Program-made: the position numbers and the translations under genes
DNA from: Brevundimonas sp. Root608
Lineage (GTDB): Bacteria; Pseudomonadota; Alphaproteobacteria; Caulobacterales; Caulobacteraceae
Assembly: GCF_001427825.1 (NCBI RefSeq)
Contig: NZ_LMGT01000004.1
Location: forward strand, 186,001 to 250,000
Direction: 5' to 3'
DNA length: 64,000 nucleotides
Notes under the pieces: generated by a model
Seen by the model: only the letters and a program-made list of their open reading frames with translations
Database searches by the model: none
What the model was told of the DNA's origin: nothing
Part shown: positions 29,850 to 37,794 of the stretch, one piece after another
Layout of the letters: the number at the start of each line of letters is the position of its first letter
Position numbering within the stretch: the first letter of the stretch is position 1

Positions 29850-31184
29850 ATGTCCGTCAAGGTCCGTTTCGCCCCGTCGCCGACGGGTAAGCTGCACGTC
29901 GGCAATGTCCGCACCGCCCTCGTCAACTGGATGTTCGCCAAGGGGCAGGGCGGCAGCTTTGTCCTGCGCATCGACGACACCGACCTGGCGCGGTCCACGC
30001 CCGAGTTCGAACAGGGCATCGAGGACGACCTGACCTGGCTGGGTCTGGTCTGGGACGAGCGTCACAACCAGTCGAAGCGGTTCGATCGCTATGAAGAGGC
30101 CGCCGCGCGGCTGAAGGCCGCCGGGCGGCTGTACGCTTGCTACGACACGTCGGAAGAGCTGGACCGCCGCCGCAAGGTGCAGCTGTCGCGCGGCCTGCCG
30201 CCGATCTACGACCGCGCCGCCCTGGCGCTGACCGACGCCGAAAAGGCGGCCTACGAGGCCGAGGGGCGCAAGCCGCACTGGCGGTTCAAACTCGACGGCC
30301 GGCGCGTGGCCTGGGAAGACCTGTCGCGCGGCCATGCCGAAGTGGACACGGCGTCGATGTCGGATCCGGTGCTGATCCGCGAGGATGGCCTGTTCCTCTA
30401 CACCCTGCCGTCGGTCGTCGACGACATCGACATGGCTATCACCCACGTGATCCGCGGCGAGGACCACGTCACCAACACCGGCGCCCAGATCGAGATCTTC
30501 GAGGCGCTGGGCGGACCGGTCCCGGCCTTCGCCCACATGCCCCTGCTGGTCGGCGAGGACGGGCAGGCGCTGTCGAAGCGGCTGGGCTCGCTCTCGATCG
30601 CCGAGATGCGCGACCAGGGCTATGAGCCGATCGCCATCACCAGCCATCTGGGCCGCATTGGCACCAGCGATCCGCTGGAGGTGGGGGAGTCCATCGACGC
30701 CCTCGGCGCCAGCTTCGCCTTCGCCAAGATGGGCCGGTCGCCGGCGCGTTATGACACGGCCGATCTGGACCGGCTGAACGCCCAGGCCCTGCACGCGATG
30801 CCGTATGCGGTCGCGCGGCCCCGGCTGACGGCGCTGGACGCCGATCTCGGCGAAGTCTTCTGGAACGGCGTGCGCGGCAACCTTCAGAAGTTCGCCGATG
30901 TCATTGAAATGGCGAAGATGGTTAGAGGTCCGATCACGCCGATGATCGAGGACTCAGCCTTCGCCAAGGCCGCCCTGGCGGCCCTGCCGGAAACCATCGA
31001 CGAGACGCTGTGGCCGGTCTGGACGGCGGCGGTGAAGGAGGCCACGGGGGCCAAGGGCAAGGCGCTGTTCATGCCCCTGCGCCTGATGATCACGGGCCAG
31101 GCGCATGGCCCGGACATGGCGACGCTCGCGCCCATGATCGGCCGCGAGCGGATCGTCAAACGGCTGAACGGCGAGACGGCCTGA
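29850..31184 (+). CDS. gltX: Glutamyl-tRNA synthetase (short form)
   Basis: This class I synthetase charges Glu onto tRNA-Glu (and possibly tRNA-Gln in organisms using the amidotransferase route). The 444-aa protein has the HIGH-like motif PSPTGKLHVGN at 10-20, LRIDDTD near 43, and a KMSKS-like motif in the form ALSKRLGS near residue 236. It belongs to the shorter of two GltX types found together in many Alphaproteobacteria; a second copy would be elsewhere. The ATG start is fixed by the conserved N-terminus. Confidence 0.95.
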   Translation: MSVKVRFAPSPTGKLHVGNVRTALVNWMFAKGQGGSFVLRIDDTDLARSTPEFEQGIEDDLTWLGLVWDERHNQSKRFDRYEEAAARLKAAGRLYACYDTSEELDRRRKVQLSRGLPPIYDRAALALTDAEKAAYEAEGRKPHWRFKLDGRRVAWEDLSRGHAEVDTASMSDPVLIREDGLFLYTLPSVVDDIDMAITHVIRGEDHVTNTGAQIEIFEALGGPVPAFAHMPLLVGEDGQALSKRLGSLSIAEMRDQGYEPIAITSHLGRIGTSDPLEVGESIDALGASFAFAKMGRSPARYDTADLDRLNAQALHAMPYAVARPRLTALDADLGEVFWNGVRGNLQKFADVIEMAKMVRGPITPMIEDSAFAKAALAALPETIDETLWPVWTAAVKEATGAKGKALFMPLRLMITGQAHGPDMATLAPMIGRERIVKRLNGETA

Positions 31185-31209
31185 GCCGCCTCGCCGGTTT
31201 CAACTCAAT

Positions 31210-31500
31210 TCAGGCGTTGCAGGCGGCCAGTTGCTCGGCCGACAGGGCGACGCCCTTGTAGCTGAACGACGACACCGCGCCGAAACGGGCCACGACGCGG
31301 CGGCAGGCGCGCGGGGCGGGCTGGTTGGCGCCGCCGCTGGCCGTGCAGGAGCCGCCGGTGCAGCGCCAGGAGGCGCCGTCGATAATGGTGGCCGAGGCGG
31401 GGGCCTTCGACGCATCGGTCAGGACGGCGCTCGAGGCCGGAGCCTGGGCGACGGCGGGGGCGGCGACGAACAGGGCCGCGGCGATAAGCAGAGCACGCAT
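31210..31500 (-). CDS. Small secreted hypothetical protein
   Basis: This 96-aa protein has a clear signal peptide (cleavage near AVAQAP, residue 19). The mature part contains ASWRCTGGSCTASGG and RACRRVVARFGAVSSFSYKG, with conserved-looking cysteines at about 47, 52, 66 and near the C-terminus, suggesting disulfides in the periplasm. Similar small exported proteins are frequent in Caulobacteraceae, but the function is unknown. The start MRALLIAAALF is chosen over a longer frame because it begins the signal peptide. Confidence 0.8.
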   Translation of the reverse strand: MRALLIAAALFVAAPAVAQAPASSAVLTDASKAPASATIIDGASWRCTGGSCTASGGANQPAPRACRRVVARFGAVSSFSYKGVALSAEQLAACNA

Positions 31501-31627
31501 GGGGAGGTCTCCGGACAGGCGGAAACGACCATCGTCTCCGCAGCGCCAATGTCCGTTTTTATACGAAACTGTCAAGGCGCGTTGCCAAAAGAGACGCACG
31601 GACACTGGCTATCTGACCAGTGATTAC

Positions 31628-32230
31628 TTAACGCTGATCATGTTTCAAGTGCGGCATGGCGTCCGCGGCCTTCATGGCCTCGATCGCGGCCTCGACCGTG
31701 TCGCAGACGACCCACGCCTGGCGGAAGCTGGCGGGGGTCATGCCGGACTCGATGCTATGTTCCATCATGGCCAGAAGAGGTTCCCAGAAGCCCTTGAGAT
31801 TCAGGAAAATGACCGGCTTCGAATGAAGGTCGAGCCGCTTCCACGACAGCACTTCGATGGCCTCTTCCAAGGTGCCGACCCCGCCCGGCGCGACCACGAA
31901 GGCGTCCGACTGGTCGTACATGATGGTCTTGCGCTCATGCATCGACGGCACGACGATGGTCTCCACCTCGTCGAACAGCCGCTCGCGGCTGCGCAGGAAG
32001 CCGGGCATGACGCCCAGCACGCGCCCTCCGGCCGCGTGCGCTCCGCGCGCCGAGGCGCCCATCAGGCCGACGCCGCCCCCGCCATAGACCAGCCGCCACC
32101 CGGCCCGGGCCGTCTGTTCGCCGAACGCCCGCGCCGCCTCGGTATAGGCTGGATCGGACGCGTCCGAGGAACCGCAGAACAGGCAGACGGAATTTCCGTC
32201 GAAAGGCTGGATGGAGACAGGGGAAGACAT
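31628..32230 (-). CDS. LOG family protein (TIGR00730)
   Basis: This 200-aa Rossmann-type protein has the family motifs CLFCGSSDA near residue 17, VYGGGGVGLMGASARGAH near 48-66 and PGGVGTLEEAIEVLSW near 118-133 (the PGGxGTxxE signature). LOG proteins hydrolyse cytokinin riboside monophosphates or related AMP derivatives; in bacteria they are often misannotated lysine decarboxylases. It is divergent from the lipoprotein gene at 32303 with a 72-bp gap. The start MSSPVSIQPF is taken over a much longer open frame. Confidence 0.93.
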   Translation of the reverse strand: MSSPVSIQPFDGNSVCLFCGSSDASDPAYTEAARAFGEQTARAGWRLVYGGGGVGLMGASARGAHAAGGRVLGVMPGFLRSRERLFDEVETIVVPSMHERKTIMYDQSDAFVVAPGGVGTLEEAIEVLSWKRLDLHSKPVIFLNLKGFWEPLLAMMEHSIESGMTPASFRQAWVVCDTVEAAIEAMKAADAMPHLKHDQR

Positions 32231-32302
32231 GGGGCCTCGGGAACGGATGGAAGACAGCGGCCCCCGGGGCGCGCTATCTGGGGAGATACTCCTAGCGGTC
32301 GG

Positions 32303-33061
32303 ATGGACGCGATGAAACGGGCCATGTTCGGCAAGGCGGGAACGGCGGCGCTTCTGGGCGCCCTGGCGGCGGCGTGCGCCCCGCCCGCGGCGGCGCCCCG
32401 AACCGAGGCCGGGAACGCCGCGGTCGCGGGATGGACCCGCCCGCCGGCGATCCTGTCCGTGCAGAGGACCGCGGCCAGCCTGATCTTCACGGGCGAGGCC
32501 GAGCCGGGCGCGCGTGTCGTGCTGCGCAGCGCTCCGGGGGCCGCCTATGCGGCGGCGGCGGACGCGCGCGGCCGGTTCGAGATTCGCATGACGGCGCCGG
32601 CGGGCGATCTGTGGTTGCGGCCGGAGACCCAGATCGGCCAGGACGCGGCCCCCTCGCCGGACCGACTGCTGATCGTGGCCGGCGGGCGCGGGCCGATCGC
32701 GATCCTGCGGATCGGCGGACCGACCCGGCGCCTGGACCAGGCTCCGGCCCTGGGCGCGGTCGACAGCGACGGCCGCATGCGGCTGGCGTCCGGCCGGACT
32801 TCGGGAACCGCGCCCGTCGTGGTGCAGGCCGCCGGCGAATCCGTGCGCGTCACGCCTGACGGAGAGGGCCGCTGGAGCCTGATGCTGCGGCCCTCGGACG
32901 GCCCTGACGAAATCCAGGCCGGGGGCGGCCGTTTCGCCTGGCCGGGGGAGGCCGCGGCGGGGCCGTCGCCGCGGGTCGAGCGGTCCGGGCGGGGCTGGCG
33001 GATCGCCTGGACCGGGGCGGCCGGCGCGCGGCAGTCGACCTGGCTGCCCGACGCCGTCTGA
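32303..33061 (+). CDS. Putative lipoprotein with Ig-like repeats
   Basis: This 252-aa protein has a short signal and lipobox AAAC (Cys near 24). The mature protein shows two similar beta-rich modules: ILSVQRTAASLIFTGEAEPGARVVLRS at about 45-70 and APVVVQAAGESVRVTPDGEGRWSLMLRP at about 170-200, the pattern of small bacterial Ig-like domains. No enzymatic motif is visible. Function is unknown. The Met at MKRAMFGKAG three codons later is an alternative start. Confidence 0.8.
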   Translation: MDAMKRAMFGKAGTAALLGALAAACAPPAAAPRTEAGNAAVAGWTRPPAILSVQRTAASLIFTGEAEPGARVVLRSAPGAAYAAAADARGRFEIRMTAPAGDLWLRPETQIGQDAAPSPDRLLIVAGGRGPIAILRIGGPTRRLDQAPALGAVDSDGRMRLASGRTSGTAPVVVQAAGESVRVTPDGEGRWSLMLRPSDGPDEIQAGGGRFAWPGEAAAGPSPRVERSGRGWRIAWTGAAGARQSTWLPDAV

Positions 33062-33067
33062 AGCGGG

Positions 33068-33082
33068 TTTACGCCTGATTAA
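33068..33082 (+). promoter_or_regulatory. Candidate CtrA box
   Basis: The sequence TTTACGCCTGATTAA gives TTTA-N7-TTAA, followed by CC, one mismatch from the CtrA full site TTAA-N7-TTAA. It lies 7 bp after the lipoprotein stop and just before two hairpins with no coding capacity, so it could drive a small RNA. A clear -10 was not identified. Confidence 0.4.
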
Positions 33083-33101
33083 CCAATTCGCTTCAACGGA
33101 A

Positions 33102-33175
33102 GGGTGTCTTCCTTCTTCGAGGACACCCACCATCACCGAACTTCTTCAGCCCGGCGCTCGCGTCGGGCTTTTTTT
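33102..33175 (+). ncRNA. Candidate small RNA or two-hairpin 3' region
   Basis: Two stem-loops follow one another: GGGTGTC with GACACCC (13-nt loop, 33102-33128) and AGCCCG with CGGGCT (33148-33169), the second followed by seven T. The short region between genes has no ORF. It may be the 3' end and terminator of the upstream lipoprotein mRNA, or an independent sRNA using the nearby CtrA-like site. The strong U-tract supports real termination; the sRNA idea is inference. Confidence 0.4.
33148..33175 (+). terminator. Rho-independent terminator
   Basis: A GC-rich stem AGCCCG / CGGGCT with a ten-base loop is followed by TTTTTTT. It ends transcription from the lipoprotein gene or from the candidate sRNA before the convergent tRNA-Asn. 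Confidence 0.8.
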
Positions 33176-33201
33176 CGGTCTGACGCTGTGGTGGGAAAGA
33201 G

Positions 33202-33276
33202 TGGCTCCGCGGGTAGGATTCGAACCTACGACCAGCCGATTAACAGTCGGCTGCTCTACCACTGAGCTACCGCGGA
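33202..33276 (-). tRNA. tRNA-Asn (anticodon GTT)
   Basis: On the minus strand the gene starts TCCGCGGTAGCTCAGTGGTA and ends GCGGA then GCCA, with CCA encoded. The acceptor stem TCCGCGG pairs with CCGCGGA. The anticodon loop CTGTTAA carries GTT, for Asn. The T arm contains GGTTCGAATCC. Length is 75 nt including CCA. Confidence 0.98.
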
Positions 33277-33346
33277 ACACTTCCTCTCGGGAAGGCGGGC
33301 GCTATAGCAGCGCGAGTCAGACTGACGCAACGGGAAATATCCGATC

Positions 33347-34150
33347 TTGGCCGTGATCCGCATCGACCACCCCGACGATCCGCGCATCGCGGGCTTCCGC
33401 GATATCCGGGAACGCGACCTGACAGGCAGGCAGGGCCTGTTCGTGGCCGAGGGCGAAGTGGTGCTGAACGTGCTGACCTCGCCGCAATCCCGGTGCCGCC
33501 CGGTCGCGCTGTTGCTGGATCAAAAACGGGCCGAAGGGCTGGCCGGCGTGATCGCCCGCGTGGACGCGGCCGCGCCCGTCTATGTCGCCGACCAGCCGAT
33601 TCTCGACGCCATCGCCGGTTTTCACCTGCATCGCGGCATCCTGGCGCTGGGACGCAAGCCCGGGCCGGCGACGCTGGAAGACTGCCTCGCGCCGCTGGGC
33701 CCGGACGCCGTGGTGGTCGCGGCGTGCGGGATCGGCAATCACGACAACATGGGCGGCCTGTTCCGCAACGCCGCGGCCTTCGGGGCCGGCGCGGTCCTGC
33801 TGGACCGGACCTGCTGCGATCCCTTCTACCGCAAGGCCATTCGCGTGTCGGTCGGGGCCGTGCTGCGGACGCCGATGGTCATGGGGCTGGATCCGTCCGC
33901 CATGCTCGACGGCCTGGGGCGGGCCGGCTTCACCGCCGTGGCCCTGACGCCCGGCGCCGAGACGCCGCTGCATCGCATGCCGCGCGAGGGGCGGGTGGCG
34001 CTGATTCTCGGCCCCGAAGGTCCCGGCCTGCCGCAGGAGATCATCGCGCGCTGCCGAGCTGTCGGAATTCCGATGTCAGGCGGCTTCGATTCCCTGAACG
34101 TTTCGGTCGCCAGTGGAATTGCCCTTCACCATTTCACCCGACAGGCGTGA
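33347..34150 (+). CDS. TrmH/SpoU family RNA 2'-O-methyltransferase
   Basis: This 267-aa SPOUT-fold methyltransferase shows substrate-binding-like N-terminal residues (LFVAEGEVVLNVL near 34) and the three SpoU motifs: GIGNHDNMGGLFRNAAAFG near 128-146, VALILGPEGPGLPQE near 220-234 and IPMSGGFDSLNVSVASGIALHH near 242-262. It modifies rRNA or tRNA ribose; the exact target cannot be told. The start is a TTG, with a GTG two codons later as an alternative. Confidence 0.92.
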   Translation: MAVIRIDHPDDPRIAGFRDIRERDLTGRQGLFVAEGEVVLNVLTSPQSRCRPVALLLDQKRAEGLAGVIARVDAAAPVYVADQPILDAIAGFHLHRGILALGRKPGPATLEDCLAPLGPDAVVVAACGIGNHDNMGGLFRNAAAFGAGAVLLDRTCCDPFYRKAIRVSVGAVLRTPMVMGLDPSAMLDGLGRAGFTAVALTPGAETPLHRMPREGRVALILGPEGPGLPQEIIARCRAVGIPMSGGFDSLNVSVASGIALHHFTRQA

Positions 34151-34240
34151 AACGATCACGGAATTGCGATTAACGCATTGTACACCTTGATGAACAGCCA
34201 CGCTTGTGTCGCTGTGGCGGCGTCCGGGGAGGGTTTCATC

Positions 34241-34360
34241 ATGTTTGGCGGCGTTTTCGTCTTCATCCACCGCAATGCGCGCCTCGCGCTGGCGGTGGCC
34301 ATCGTCACGGCCGGCGTCAGCGCGGCCAGCGTCATCGGCTGGATCACCGCACCGGTCTAG
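34241..34360 (+). CDS. Possible small membrane protein (39 aa)
   Basis: The ORF encodes 39 residues starting MFGGVFVFIHRNARLALAVA, with one hydrophobic helix over most of residues 14-36. GGGGAGGG lies seven bases upstream of ATG. A longer in-frame start 21 codons upstream exists without a good ribosome binding site. It is alone between a methyltransferase gene and tRNA-Cys. Evidence is ribosome binding site and topology only. Confidence 0.45.
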   Translation: MFGGVFVFIHRNARLALAVAIVTAGVSAASVIGWITAPV

Positions 34361-34399
34361 GCTCTGGGGGAGCCGTCCAGGTTCTGTCGAAAATCGCGA

Positions 34400-34473
34400 T
34401 GGAGGCCTGACCGAGAATCGAACTCGGGTGCAAGGATTTGCAGTCCTCTGCGTAACCACTCCGCCATCAGGCC
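34400..34473 (-). tRNA. tRNA-Cys (anticodon GCA)
   Basis: On the minus strand the gene starts GGCCTGATGGCGGAGTGGTT and ends TCAGGCCTCCA, with CCA encoded. The acceptor stem GGCCTGA pairs with TCAGGCC. The anticodon loop ACTGCAAAT carries GCA, for Cys. The T arm contains AGTTCGATTCT. Length is 74 nt with CCA. Confidence 0.98.
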
Positions 34474-34626
34474 CTGGGCCGTCCCGCAAACGATCGGGGG
34501 ACGACCTCGCCATCGCGAGGGGCGTTCGCTATCAGATCGGATTGTCGCCCGCAACGCACAGACCTATAAGCGCGCCAGATTTCCCGGCCTGTCGCCGGGC
34601 GCCTCCAGCCGCAGGATTGTCGTCCC

Positions 34627-35256
34627 ATGGATTTCGCCGCCGCCCGCAAGGTCATGGTCGACAGCCAGGTCCGCGTGAACGACGTCACCGACCGGGCGCT
34701 GCAGGCCGCGCTGCTCGCCGTGCCGCGGGAACGTTTCCTGCCGCAGGAGCGGGCCTGGTCTGCCTATGCCGAGATCGAGCCCGAGATCGCGGGCGGGCGC
34801 CGGCTGATGATGGCCCGCGACCTGTCCAAGCTGCTGATGGCGCTGGATGCGAAGGCCGGCGAGGTCGCCCTGGCCATCGCGGCGCCCTATGCCGCGGCGG
34901 TGCTGGCGCGTCTGGGTCTGACCGTGACCGCCCAGGAAGCCGACGCCGCAGTGTTCGGGGTCACGGGTCCCGTCCTGGCGGAAGAGGGCGTCGCGACCGT
35001 GGTCGCGCCGCTGTCGGCCCCTTCGGGCGAGGGCTATGAACTGATCATTTCCGAGGCGGCGGTTCCCGGACGGCCCGAAGCCTGGCTGGCGGCGCTGAAA
35101 GTCGGCGGCCGGATGGCGGTCGTGGAGCGCAACGGGCCGGTCGGCAAGGCGGTGCTGTATGTCCGCGGCGAGCAGGGCGTTTCGCGCCGTGAGTTGTTCA
35201 ACTCGGCCCCGCCGGTGCTGTCGGATCTGGCTCCGGAGGTCGCCTTCGCCCTGTAG
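34627..35256 (+). CDS. Degenerate protein-L-isoaspartate methyltransferase family protein
   Basis: This 209-aa relative of Pcm begins MDFAAARKVMVDSQVRVNDV and keeps family-like VPRERFLPQERAWSAYAE. The SAM-binding GxGxG loop is gone: where true Pcm has LEIGTGSGYQAAVL this protein has LAIAAPYAAAVLARLG. Methyl transfer is therefore doubtful. It is followed by a TolC-type gene 130 bp downstream, a pairing often seen in Alphaproteobacteria and suggesting a link with envelope or export processes. It is preceded by tRNA-Cys on the opposite strand. Confidence 0.88.
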   Translation: MDFAAARKVMVDSQVRVNDVTDRALQAALLAVPRERFLPQERAWSAYAEIEPEIAGGRRLMMARDLSKLLMALDAKAGEVALAIAAPYAAAVLARLGLTVTAQEADAAVFGVTGPVLAEEGVATVVAPLSAPSGEGYELIISEAAVPGRPEAWLAALKVGGRMAVVERNGPVGKAVLYVRGEQGVSRRELFNSAPPVLSDLAPEVAFAL

Positions 35257-35386
35257 CCGGCGGAGCGACGGGAAAAGGCGAACCTTCGCGTGAAAAAAAC
35301 TTAACTGGCGCGGGCGTAAACCGTCCCGCATCAGACCTATGCAGACAAAGGGCGTGCTTCCCCCGCGCCCAGGGGCCAGGACCACA

Positions 35387-36928
35387 ATGCTGAAACGTTC
35401 GCGCGCGCTTGCCTCGGTGGCCGCCATCGCCATCCTCTCCGGCGTCTCCGCCCCGGCGTGGGCAGAGACGTTGAAGGAAGCCCTGGCCCTGGCCTATCAG
35501 ACCAATCCCTCGCTTCTGGCCCAGCGCGCCAGCCAGCGGGCGCTGGACGAATCGATCGTCCAGGCCCGCGCCGGCCTGCGGCCCCAGCTCGATGTCAGCG
35601 CCAACGCCGGCTATTCCTTCACCGACAGCGCCGGCGGCGCCCGCGAGATCGACACCAACGGCGACGGCATCCCCGACACCACCGTCAACATTCCCGCCTC
35701 CAACAGCGACAGCACCAGCGCCGGGGCCAGCCTCGGCCTGTCGCAGACGATCTGGTCCGGCGGCCGCATCGGCCACGGCATCAGCGCGGCCGAGGCCAAC
35801 ATCCTGGCCGGGCGCGAAAACCTTCGCGACATTGAACAGACCGTCCTGACCTCGGTCATCCAGGCCTATGCGGACGTGATCCGCGACAGCGAGATCCTGC
35901 GCATCCGCCAATCGAACCTCGGCGTGCTGCAGCGCCAGCTGGACGAGGCCTCGGCCCGGTTCGAGGTCGGCGAGATCACGCGCACCGACGTGGCCCAGTC
36001 CGAGGCGCGTCTGGCCCAGTCCGAGGCCGACCTGGCCAACGCCCAGGCCCAGCTGTCCGTCTCGCGCGCCGCCTATGCCGCCGTGGTCGGCCAGTCGCCC
36101 GGCGATCTGGCCCCGATGCCGGTTCTGCCCAACCTGCCGGCCGATTTCGACGCCGCCCTGGACGTCGCCCTGCAGGACAATCCGGGCATCCGGGCCGCCG
36201 GCTACAATCTGCGGGCGGCCGAGGCCAATGTCGCCGCCGCCAGGGCGGAATACATGCCTTCGGCCCGGCTGACGGCGTCCTATGGCGGATCGACCAATGA
36301 TGTCGGACGGCCCGGAGATATCGTCGACAACACCAGCTTCCAGGCCGGGGCGACCATCTCGGTGCCCCTGTTCACGGGCGGGCTGAACAGCTCGCGCGTG
36401 GCCCAGGCGCTGGAACGCGCCAACGTCGCCCAGATCAACGTCGAGGGCGAGCGCCGCAACACCCTGCAGTCGGTCAGCTCGGCCTATGCCCAGTCGTTGT
36501 CGGCGCGCTCGACCCTGACGGCGGGGCAGGAGGCGGTCCGCGCCGCCACCGTGGCCGCCGAGGGCGTGCGCCAGGAGGCCCAGGTCGGCCTGCGCACCAC
36601 CCTGGACGTGCTGAACCAGGAGCTGGAGCTGCGCAACGCCGAGGTCACCCTGGCCAGCGCGCGCCGCAACGAATATGTGGCCCAGGCCAATCTGCTGGCC
36701 GCCATGGGCCGGCTGGAAGGTCAGGATCTGGACGCGTCGATCGCGGTCTATGACCCGGCGGCCAACTACAATCGCGTGCGCAACCGCGGCGCCCTGCCAT
36801 GGGACGGCGTGATCGAGGCCATCGACCGAATCGCCGCGCCGCCGGTCACGCCGGCGAACGACGCCGTGGACGCGCCGATCGACGCCCAGCTGAAGTCCGA
36901 GATCGTCCAGACCGCCCCGCGCGACTGA
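35387..36928 (+). CDS. TolC family outer membrane efflux/secretion protein
   Basis: This 513-aa outer membrane channel component works with type I secretion or RND efflux systems. It has a signal peptide (cleavage after about 25, SAPAWAETL), then the repeated TolC helical hairpins: LKEALALAYQTNPSLLAQRASQ near residue 27 and LDVALQDNPGIRAAGYNLRAAEANV near 266. Beta-strand segments occur around ASLGLSQTIWSGG and ATISVPLFTGGLNSSRV. An acidic tail follows. In Caulobacter a similar protein (RsaF) serves S-layer secretion, but the substrate here is unknown. The start MLKRSRAL is chosen because it begins the signal sequence. Confidence 0.95.
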   Translation: MLKRSRALASVAAIAILSGVSAPAWAETLKEALALAYQTNPSLLAQRASQRALDESIVQARAGLRPQLDVSANAGYSFTDSAGGAREIDTNGDGIPDTTVNIPASNSDSTSAGASLGLSQTIWSGGRIGHGISAAEANILAGRENLRDIEQTVLTSVIQAYADVIRDSEILRIRQSNLGVLQRQLDEASARFEVGEITRTDVAQSEARLAQSEADLANAQAQLSVSRAAYAAVVGQSPGDLAPMPVLPNLPADFDAALDVALQDNPGIRAAGYNLRAAEANVAAARAEYMPSARLTASYGGSTNDVGRPGDIVDNTSFQAGATISVPLFTGGLNSSRVAQALERANVAQINVEGERRNTLQSVSSAYAQSLSARSTLTAGQEAVRAATVAAEGVRQEAQVGLRTTLDVLNQELELRNAEVTLASARRNEYVAQANLLAAMGRLEGQDLDASIAVYDPAANYNRVRNRGALPWDGVIEAIDRIAAPPVTPANDAVDAPIDAQLKSEIVQTAPRD

Positions 36929-37070
36929 TCGCCTGTGGCGCGACTTGCGGTCGGGCGGGTTAACCGGTCAGGCGAAAAACGCCCGTTGATTCCGCCGGGC
37001 TGAGATGCGACGACAGCCGTGTGGGGCGGCTCGCCGACCTCGCGCCGCCATTCGCCCCCGGGGTTTCGAC

Positions 37071-37706
37071 ATGACCGACCAGACCGCCGCCCAGGAACCG
37101 ACGATGGAGGAAATCCTGGCCTCGATCCGCCGGATCATCTCCGAGGACGATGCGCCCGCCGAGACGGCGACGGCCGCCGCCGCGCCCGGCGCCGAGGTCG
37201 AACCCGCCGCGGACGCCGAACCCGAGTCGTCCCCCGCCCTGATGGACGAGACGCCGTCGAGGCAGGAGGCTGACTCCCCGGAAGAGGACGTGCTGGAGCT
37301 GACCGAGGCCTATGAGGCGCCCGCCGTCGAAAGCATCGGCGATCTGGACGTGTCCACGGCCGACGAGCCCGAGCCCTTCCCCAGCGCCCCGGTCAGCGAA
37401 TCCGTGTTCGAGACTCCGGCCGAGGTTCATACCCCGGAGCATCCGTCCGTGCCCACGACATCCTATGACAGCCTGGTCGGCGACAGCGCAGCGGCCAGCG
37501 CCGCTTCCGCCTTCGCCGGTTTCGCCTCGACCCTGAAGAAGCCCGAGCCGGCCGACGTGTCGTTCCCCTCGGGACCGACCATCGACGAGATGGTGCGCGG
37601 CCTGCTGCGGCCGATGCTGAAGGAATGGCTGGACGCCAATCTGCCGGCCATCGTCGAGGCCCAGGTACGCAAGGAAGTCGAACGCATCGCCCGCACGGCC
37701 GGCTGA
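37071..37706 (+). CDS. popZ: Polar organizing protein PopZ
   Basis: PopZ self-assembles into a polar matrix that anchors the ParB-parS centromere and recruits cell-cycle regulators in Caulobacterales. The 211-aa protein has the conserved N-terminal helix EPTMEEILASIRRIISEDDA (about 9-28), a long acidic, Pro/Glu-rich disordered linker (about 29-150), and the C-terminal oligomerisation region TIDEMVRGLLRPMLKEWLDA and NLPAIVEAQVRKEVERIART (about 165-210). The linker is longer than in C. crescentus PopZ (about 177 aa in total, from memory). It is directly upstream of valS, with a terminator between. Confidence 0.95.
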   Translation: MTDQTAAQEPTMEEILASIRRIISEDDAPAETATAAAAPGAEVEPAADAEPESSPALMDETPSRQEADSPEEDVLELTEAYEAPAVESIGDLDVSTADEPEPFPSAPVSESVFETPAEVHTPEHPSVPTTSYDSLVGDSAAASAASAFAGFASTLKKPEPADVSFPSGPTIDEMVRGLLRPMLKEWLDANLPAIVEAQVRKEVERIARTAG

Positions 37707-37742
37707 CTTCACCTGCGACCTGATCAAGGCTAGATCATTCCG

Positions 37743-37775
37743 GGGCGGCTCCAGTCGGGGCCGCCCTTTCGCTTT
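37743..37775 (+). terminator. Terminator between popZ and valS
   Basis: The stem GGGCGGC / GCCGCCC with a ten-base loop is followed by TTTCGCTTTTT. It lies 36 bp after the popZ stop and 20 bp before the valS ATG, so popZ is probably transcribed separately or with attenuation into valS. Confidence 0.7.
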
Positions 37776-37794
37776 TTGCCTGTAAGACCCTCCC

